In this document: one piece after another, positions 60,244-64,000 of the stretch
Layout of the letters: each line of letters begins with the position of its first letter
How positions within the stretch are numbered: the first letter of the stretch is position 1
NCBI GenBank assembly: GCA_011605725.1
Contig: JAAOZP010000011.1
Location: 1-64,000, forward strand
DNA: 64,000 nucleotides
Source of the DNA: Nitrososphaerota archaeon
Lineage (GTDB): Archaea > Thermoproteota > EX4484-205 > JAAOZP01
Reading direction: 5' to 3'
Notes under the pieces: generated by a model
Database searches by the model: none
The model's input: only the letters and a program-made list of their open reading frames with translations
Told to the model about the DNA's origin: nothing
Position numbers and translations under genes: made by a program

Positions 60244-61388
60244 TCGTAGAGGAGAATCTTCCTTATTCTCGCTTTAAACCTTTTTTGCTCTTCCCTGAGC
60301 CTTAAAACTATTTCCTCAATCCTCGCCCCGCCTAAAATGCTTCTCCTAGTCTCACTGTCGCCTAGCAACCTGTCCATCTTTTCATGCTCAACCATAAACT
60401 CCTTGGAGTGGACTTCTAAAACGGATTGAACCACGTGCACCGCAACCTTGAAAGGCCTGACTCTCTTCGGGTCCACCACAACCAGGTGGACACCCCTGCA
60501 AACCTCGCCCCTATGCTTCGAAGAGAAGGGGATAAACCTGGTTTCCATGGGGCGACACTCTTTTCCAAGCCTCTTTTTCAAAATTGAAACAAGCTCCGCT
60601 GACTTGAGCCATGGGGCGCCGAAGACTTCGAAAGGCTTGTAGGTCCCCCTGCCTTCAGAAAGGTTTGTGGCTTCAAGCAGAACCATTCCCGAGTATAGTA
60701 ATGCGGTGGTTGGAGTTGGTATTGCGGGCGAGGGATGTATCCAGGGTAGGCCTGTTTCAGGATGATGCATCATCCTGCTCCATCCGGACATGGTTACCAC
60801 CTTAGGAGGCTTCAAATTCTTCTCGGAAGCGTAGAGAAGACCAAGCTCGCCAGGAGTCAAACCGTATCTGAGGGGAAGATAGTATGGTCCGACGAACGAT
60901 TCCAAACCCTTCTTTAACACTGGGCCCTCGACGGTAACTCCTCCTACTGGATTAGGCCTGTCGAGAATCATGAAGTCAACATCCTTCGCAGACGCCTCTT
61001 CCAAACAGTTCAGCATGGTTGATATGTAGGTGTAGGTTCTACACCCAACGTCTTGAATATCGTAAATGATTATGTCTAAGCCCTCAAGCATTTCCACGCT
61101 TGGCCTCCTCTGAGCGCCGTATAGGCTTTGGACCCTAACTCCTTTCAGAGGAAGTATTTCAGATTCCACCGGCTCACCGGCGCCGTAAGCCCCCCACAGC
61201 CCGTGTTCAGGCGTAAAGATGGTTTTAATCCGAATCCTCTTTCCAAGAAGCTGTAGGTAAGAAGGATCAAGGCTTCCAGTTACTGAAGTATGGTTTATGA
61301 TGAGCCCCACGTTTAGTCCACGCAGCTTTTCAACCAGCTTTTCACTATCTAGAAGAACATCAAGCCCCGGCTTAACCCTGCTTGCCAA
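60240..61388 (-). CDS. namZ: NamZ-type (DUF1343) exo-beta-N-acetylmuramidase
   Basis: A 382-residue protein with all the landmarks of DUF1343/NamZ: GLIINHTSVT, TPEHGLWGAYG, IYDIQDVGCRTYTYIST, LDRPNPVGG, PSPAIPT and LSEGRGTYKPFEVFGAPW. NamZ of Bacillus cleaves MurNAc from the non-reducing end of peptidoglycan fragments. There is no signal peptide, so it would act inside the cell on imported disaccharides. It is one base from the PIG-L gene and overlaps the kinase. The family identity is strong; presence in an archaeon is notable. Confidence 0.87.
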   Translation of the reverse strand: MASRVKPGLDVLLDSEKLVEKLRGLNVGLIINHTSVTGSLDPSYLQLLGKRIRIKTIFTPEHGLWGAYGAGEPVESEILPLKGVRVQSLYGAQRRPSVEMLEGLDIIIYDIQDVGCRTYTYISTMLNCLEEASAKDVDFMILDRPNPVGGVTVEGPVLKKGLESFVGPYYLPLRYGLTPGELGLLYASEKNLKPPKVVTMSGWSRMMHHPETGLPWIHPSPAIPTPTTALLYSGMVLLEATNLSEGRGTYKPFEVFGAPWLKSAELVSILKKRLGKECRPMETRFIPFSSKHRGEVCRGVHLVVVDPKRVRPFKVAVHVVQSVLEVHSKEFMVEHEKMDRLLGDSETRRSILGGARIEEIVLRLREEQKRFKARIRKILLYD

Positions 61389-61389
61389 A

Positions 61390-62103
61390 CTACTCGCCCA
61401 GGAGGCTTTTCCTCCTTACTCTTTTAACACCCCAGTCTCCGAGCGTCATGAATGCTTCCGCGTATTGAAAGCCGACTTCAAGTCCTCTAATCCTTTTCAA
61501 GCAGGAATAGTAATCCACATAGTTAAACCCACTATACTTTCCAGAGGTAAAATCATACGTCTTAATTAAATCCACGTATTTTTCGAAAACACTGCTAACA
61601 TCTACATACACCTCCGGTTGAAAGCCCTGCGGGTCCTCCCAGTTCTCAGGATAGTAAAGCTCAGCCAGCCTGCTGTTCTTCCCCTCAGCCCTCTGCTCCC
61701 CGGTGAAGCGTTCGAAAGCCTGAATGGCGAGAAGATGACATGCAAGATGGTCAGGATGATAGCTTCCCTTCCAATGTATCAGGACTGCATCAGGCTTGAA
61801 CTCTAAAAGGCTTCTGTACATTTTCAGCTTGACTTCCTCAGCATCATAGGGCACGCCTTCCACACACCCTAGGAAACACACTTCAGCATTCAGCTTTCTT
61901 GCCGCTTCTAAAGCCTGTTTAACCCTTGTTTCAGCATACTCTTCAACCGAGACCCCCGGCGGCCTGGCCCATTTGCCTGACGGCTTGAACATGTGGAGTA
62001 TGAGACACCTCCCGCCTTCTTCAGCATTCCTCAGAATTGTTCCACCAGCTGTGATTTCAACATCTCCTGTGTGCGCGCTGAACGCGAGTATTTTAACACC
62101 CAT
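61390..62103 (-). CDS. PIG-L (LmbE-type) deacetylase
   Basis: A 237-residue zinc deacetylase. The first motif reads AHTGDVE in place of the usual AHPDDxE, keeping His, Asp and Glu; the second zinc motif is HPDHLACH. PIG-L enzymes deacetylate GlcNAc-linked sugars, diacetylchitobiose or GlcNAc. ATG 62103 has GGAGGA upstream; a GTG at 62112 overlaps the GNAT stop. Its neighbours suggest deacetylation of amino sugars released by NamZ/MurQ. Confidence 0.83.
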   Translation of the reverse strand: MGVKILAFSAHTGDVEITAGGTILRNAEEGGRCLILHMFKPSGKWARPPGVSVEEYAETRVKQALEAARKLNAEVCFLGCVEGVPYDAEEVKLKMYRSLLEFKPDAVLIHWKGSYHPDHLACHLLAIQAFERFTGEQRAEGKNSRLAELYYPENWEDPQGFQPEVYVDVSSVFEKYVDLIKTYDFTSGKYSGFNYVDYYSCLKRIRGLEVGFQYAEAFMTLGDWGVKRVRRKSLLGE

Positions 62104-62108
62104 TGCGG

Positions 62109-63029
62109 TCACTCTCCTCCGATGCTCTTGGCGAAAACTGCGAATCTGCGGGTTTCAGACATTCCGTTCCTAATGTAGAAACTATAGTTTCTCCCACCGC
62201 CCCATGCAAGCCAAGCGTTTTTACCTCCGAGAGACTGAATTAGCCTTAAACACCTGTGAAACAGGACTGTCCCAACCCCCTTGTTCCTATGCTCCTCCGC
62301 GACTCCAAACGGGCCGAAATGCTCTATTAAGCCATCAGTCGCTATTTGACAGTAGCCAACTATCTCCCCGTTGCGTAAAGCCAGTGTAAACCAGTCGAGA
62401 CACCGAGGATATCTCTCCATAGTCCTCCTAGCGTCCTCATACCACCATGGGAACCTGGCTTTAAGAAAGAGGAGAAGCTCCAAAACATGTTCATCGTCAA
62501 GCTGCTGGAACGAATACCCTTCTGCCGTAAGCTTTTTCTCAAGTTCTAAAACCTCTCTTGGAGTAGTATACCCCATGAGCGACATGCTCATTGAAACAGA
62601 CTCCCTGTTTAACTCGCTGTAACCATTCTTAGTGAAAAAGCCTATAGCCCTAGAGTAAGCCTTAACGTCAACCCCGGGAACAAGGTATCTCGGGCCGCCT
62701 GAGAAGACTATTCGCCTGATTCCTTTCTTACTTAGTTTCTCCTCAATGGTTGCAAGCATTCTAGATCCGATTCCCCTGCGTCTGAAACCCTGTTTTACAC
62801 CAAGTATGTTGATGTAGCCTGTTTCACCCCTCGTCACGGAGTAAATGAATCCAACAACCTCTCCCTCGAGCTCGGAAACAATGCATAGCTCAGGATCATA
62901 ATTCTCTTGCAGGAGAACCCTGTACCTGAAGGATTCTTCGTTAAGCCTGTCTAGAGGCATTGCGTCATTGATGATTTCCAGAACAGGCTTGAGATCCCTG
63001 CCTTTAAAACTTCTTTCCTCCAGGTTCAA
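62109..63029 (-). CDS. Double-domain GNAT acetyltransferase
   Basis: A 306-residue protein with two GNAT folds. The first has the acetyl-CoA loop VKQGFRRRGIGSRML (residues about 78-92) and the second VAEEHRNKGVGTVLFHRCL near residue 250, both intact. A mycothiol-synthase-like two-domain layout, but the acceptor is unknown. It is the first gene of the NamZ operon, with a TTG start 25-34 bases from TATA CACTTATATG (63054-63063). It may acetylate an amino sugar or protect the cell from it. Confidence 0.82.
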   Translation of the reverse strand: MNLEERSFKGRDLKPVLEIINDAMPLDRLNEESFRYRVLLQENYDPELCIVSELEGEVVGFIYSVTRGETGYINILGVKQGFRRRGIGSRMLATIEEKLSKKGIRRIVFSGGPRYLVPGVDVKAYSRAIGFFTKNGYSELNRESVSMSMSLMGYTTPREVLELEKKLTAEGYSFQQLDDEHVLELLLFLKARFPWWYEDARRTMERYPRCLDWFTLALRNGEIVGYCQIATDGLIEHFGPFGVAEEHRNKGVGTVLFHRCLRLIQSLGGKNAWLAWGGGRNYSFYIRNGMSETRRFAVFAKSIGGE

Positions 63030-63112
63030 CGAAAAACTTGTTCAGAATGGAGACATATAAGTGTTTCTTTCAAGCTTAAGATTTATCATCAAGCGGGTTA
63101 ACAGATAGCGGG
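63030..63112. promoter_or_regulatory. Back-to-back promoters of the MurNAc locus
   Basis: Minus-strand TATA CACTTATATG at 63054-63063 serves the GNAT operon; plus-strand CTTAAGATTTATCA at 63075-63088 serves MurQ. Both precede TTG starts at leaderless spacing, so a single regulator here could control the whole locus. Confidence 0.5.
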
Positions 63113-64000
63113 TTGAAGACTGCCTCAAGACTGGAGAGGATAGACGCCGAGTTTGAAAAACTGTTAACGGAGCATAGGAATCCTAGTACGGTTAAAATCG
63201 ACAGGGTTAGTATACCTGAGGCTTTGAAAATGATAAACAGGGAGGATAAGAAAGTAGCGAAGGCTGTTGAACTCGAGATACCGAAGATAGCGAAGGCTGT
63301 TGAAACAGTTGTCAAAGCATTCAAGAAGGGTGGTAGACTGATATATGTGGGTGCAGGCACGAGCGGCAGAATAGGGGTTATAGATGCTGCCGAATGTCCA
63401 CCTACCTTCGGCACAAGTCCAAGAATGGTTCAGGCGCTGATAGCTGGTGGAAGAAGAGCAATGTTTAGAGCTGTTGAGGGTGCGGAGGACGATATGAAGG
63501 CAGGTGTTAAAGATGTTAAGCGTCTGAGGGTTTCTGAGAGAGATGTTGTCATAGGTTTGAGCGCCTCAGGCAGGGCTCCCTATGTGGCTGGTGCTCTTAA
63601 AGAGGCTAGGCGGAGGGGCGCTGGAACAATCGTTGTTGCAACAGTACCAAACCCTCGAATAGGGCAGTACGCTGACATAGTGATAACGCCCATAGTGGGG
63701 CCAGAGGCGATAGCTGGATCCACGAGAATGAAGGCCGGTACTGCGGAGAAAATGGTGCTAAACATGATTTCAACAGTATCCATGGTGAGAATCGGAAAGG
63801 TGTATACGAACCTGATGATAGACATTAAGCCTTTAAGCGTGAAGCTTAGGTCACGAGCCAGGAGGCTACTGCGTTTCTTTTCAGGAGTGTCGAGCGAGGA
63901 AGCTGAGGAAATATACAGGAGGAGCAAGTATGATTTGAAGGTTGCCCTAGTAATGGCTTTAGCAAGGGTTGGGGCCCGCGAGGCTAGAAGAGCTTTGAAG
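63113..64000 (+). CDS. murQ: N-acetylmuramic acid 6-phosphate etherase, C-terminus beyond window
   Basis: I translated 296 codons in frame from TTG 63113 to the window end. The sequence carries the MurQ signatures in order: LLTEHRNPSTVKID, the SIS glycine loop VGAGTSGRIGVIDAAECPP, LIAGGRRAMFRAVEGAEDD, GLSASGRAPYV, VGPEAIAGSTRMKAGTAEKM and GKVYTNLMIDIK. MurQ cleaves the lactyl ether of MurNAc-6-phosphate to GlcNAc-6-phosphate and D-lactate and has no other known job than using bacterial cell-wall sugar. About 10-20 residues are probably missing. Archaea do not make MurNAc, so this is a catabolic, likely transferred gene. Confidence 0.88.
   Translation, partial: MKTASRLERIDAEFEKLLTEHRNPSTVKIDRVSIPEALKMINREDKKVAKAVELEIPKIAKAVETVVKAFKKGGRLIYVGAGTSGRIGVIDAAECPPTFGTSPRMVQALIAGGRRAMFRAVEGAEDDMKAGVKDVKRLRVSERDVVIGLSASGRAPYVAGALKEARRRGAGTIVVATVPNPRIGQYADIVITPIVGPEAIAGSTRMKAGTAEKMVLNMISTVSMVRIGKVYTNLMIDIKPLSVKLRSRARRLLRFFSGVSSEEAEEIYRRSKYDLKVALVMALARVGAREARRALK

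Noticed and set aside
63076..63927. Two minus-strand frames opposite MurQ
   Set aside because: MurQ on the plus strand is unmistakable over the same bases; the shadows are Ser/Thr/Leu-rich.
1..64000. tRNA, rRNA or CRISPR array
   Set aside because: No T-loop GGTTCRAAYCC in a cloverleaf context outside genes, no conserved rRNA stretch and no regularly spaced repeats were seen.

Overview
The window reads as an archaeal chromosome, most likely from an uncultivated member of the Thermoproteota/TACK group; I cannot name the genus. Support: archaeal TATA boxes lie about 25-35 bases upstream of many start codons, often on apparently leaderless messages; there is a family B DNA polymerase, a RimI-type acetyltransferase, a NikR-type regulator, an archaeal PRC-barrel/zinc-ribbon protein and a GapN-type aldehyde dehydrogenase; no bacterial -10/-35 promoter pattern was evident. 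Gene density is high and coding is mixed-strand. TTG is a common start codon, often directly at the position where a leaderless transcript should begin. No rRNA, tRNA or CRISPR array was seen.

Layout. 1-9.2 kb: a surface transglutaminase/thioredoxin/CARDB protein cut by the window edge, a GPH-type sugar symporter, a tandem pair of bactofilin-like beta-helix proteins with a small winged-helix protein, an iron alcohol dehydrogenase, a metal-dependent amidohydrolase and an archaeal RNase HIII. 9.4-19.3 kb: a striking four-gene operon made of two OPT-like multi-spanning transporters flanking a 1597-residue fusion of a degenerate M28 peptidase ectodomain with an FtsX-like permease, closed by a GHL10/DUF187 glycoside-hydrolase-like protein. 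19.3-27.6 kb: an accessory, AT-richer island holding AlaX, an unknown exported protein, wrecks of two toxin-antitoxin modules (VapBC and HepT/MNT), a dispersed GC-rich 10-mer, and a compact RiPP-like locus: PqqD-like carrier, radical SAM/SPASM enzyme, small HExxH putative protease and MFS exporter, all translationally coupled.

27.6-50.7 kb is mainly housekeeping and metabolism: a VOC epimerase, a large surface protein, an intact VapBC pair, a family B DNA polymerase whose proofreading site is destroyed, RimI, NikR, a cation exchanger, a divergent dehydrogenase/GapN pair, a histone-deacetylase-like hydrolase, EamA transporter, M20 peptidase, DegT aminotransferase, an ABC system whose permease is fused to a CPBP protease, a small membrane protein, a site-2-type protease and a nitroreductase. 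50.7-59.2 kb: a CARDB surface protein paralogous to the first gene, an endonuclease III-like glycosylase, sugar/acid metabolism enzymes (TIM-barrel isomerase, enolase superfamily, nitrilase superfamily, 2-hydroxyacid dehydrogenase), a RecB-like nuclease, a peroxiredoxin and an Lrp-type regulator.

59.3-64 kb: a locus that looks built to consume bacterial N-acetylmuramic acid: NamZ-type exo-muramidase, BadF-type amino-sugar kinase, PIG-L deacetylase and GNAT in one operon, with a divergent MurQ etherase running off the window. Together with the OPT/M28 operon, the M20 peptidase and the GPH symporter this suggests an organism that scavenges peptides and bacterial cell-wall sugars. The strongest candidates for undescribed biology are the RiPP-like locus (23.8-26.8 kb), the OPT-M28/FtsX operon, the tandem VGG-repeat proteins, the archaeal MurNAc locus, and the recurring cytoplasmic polyproline tails.
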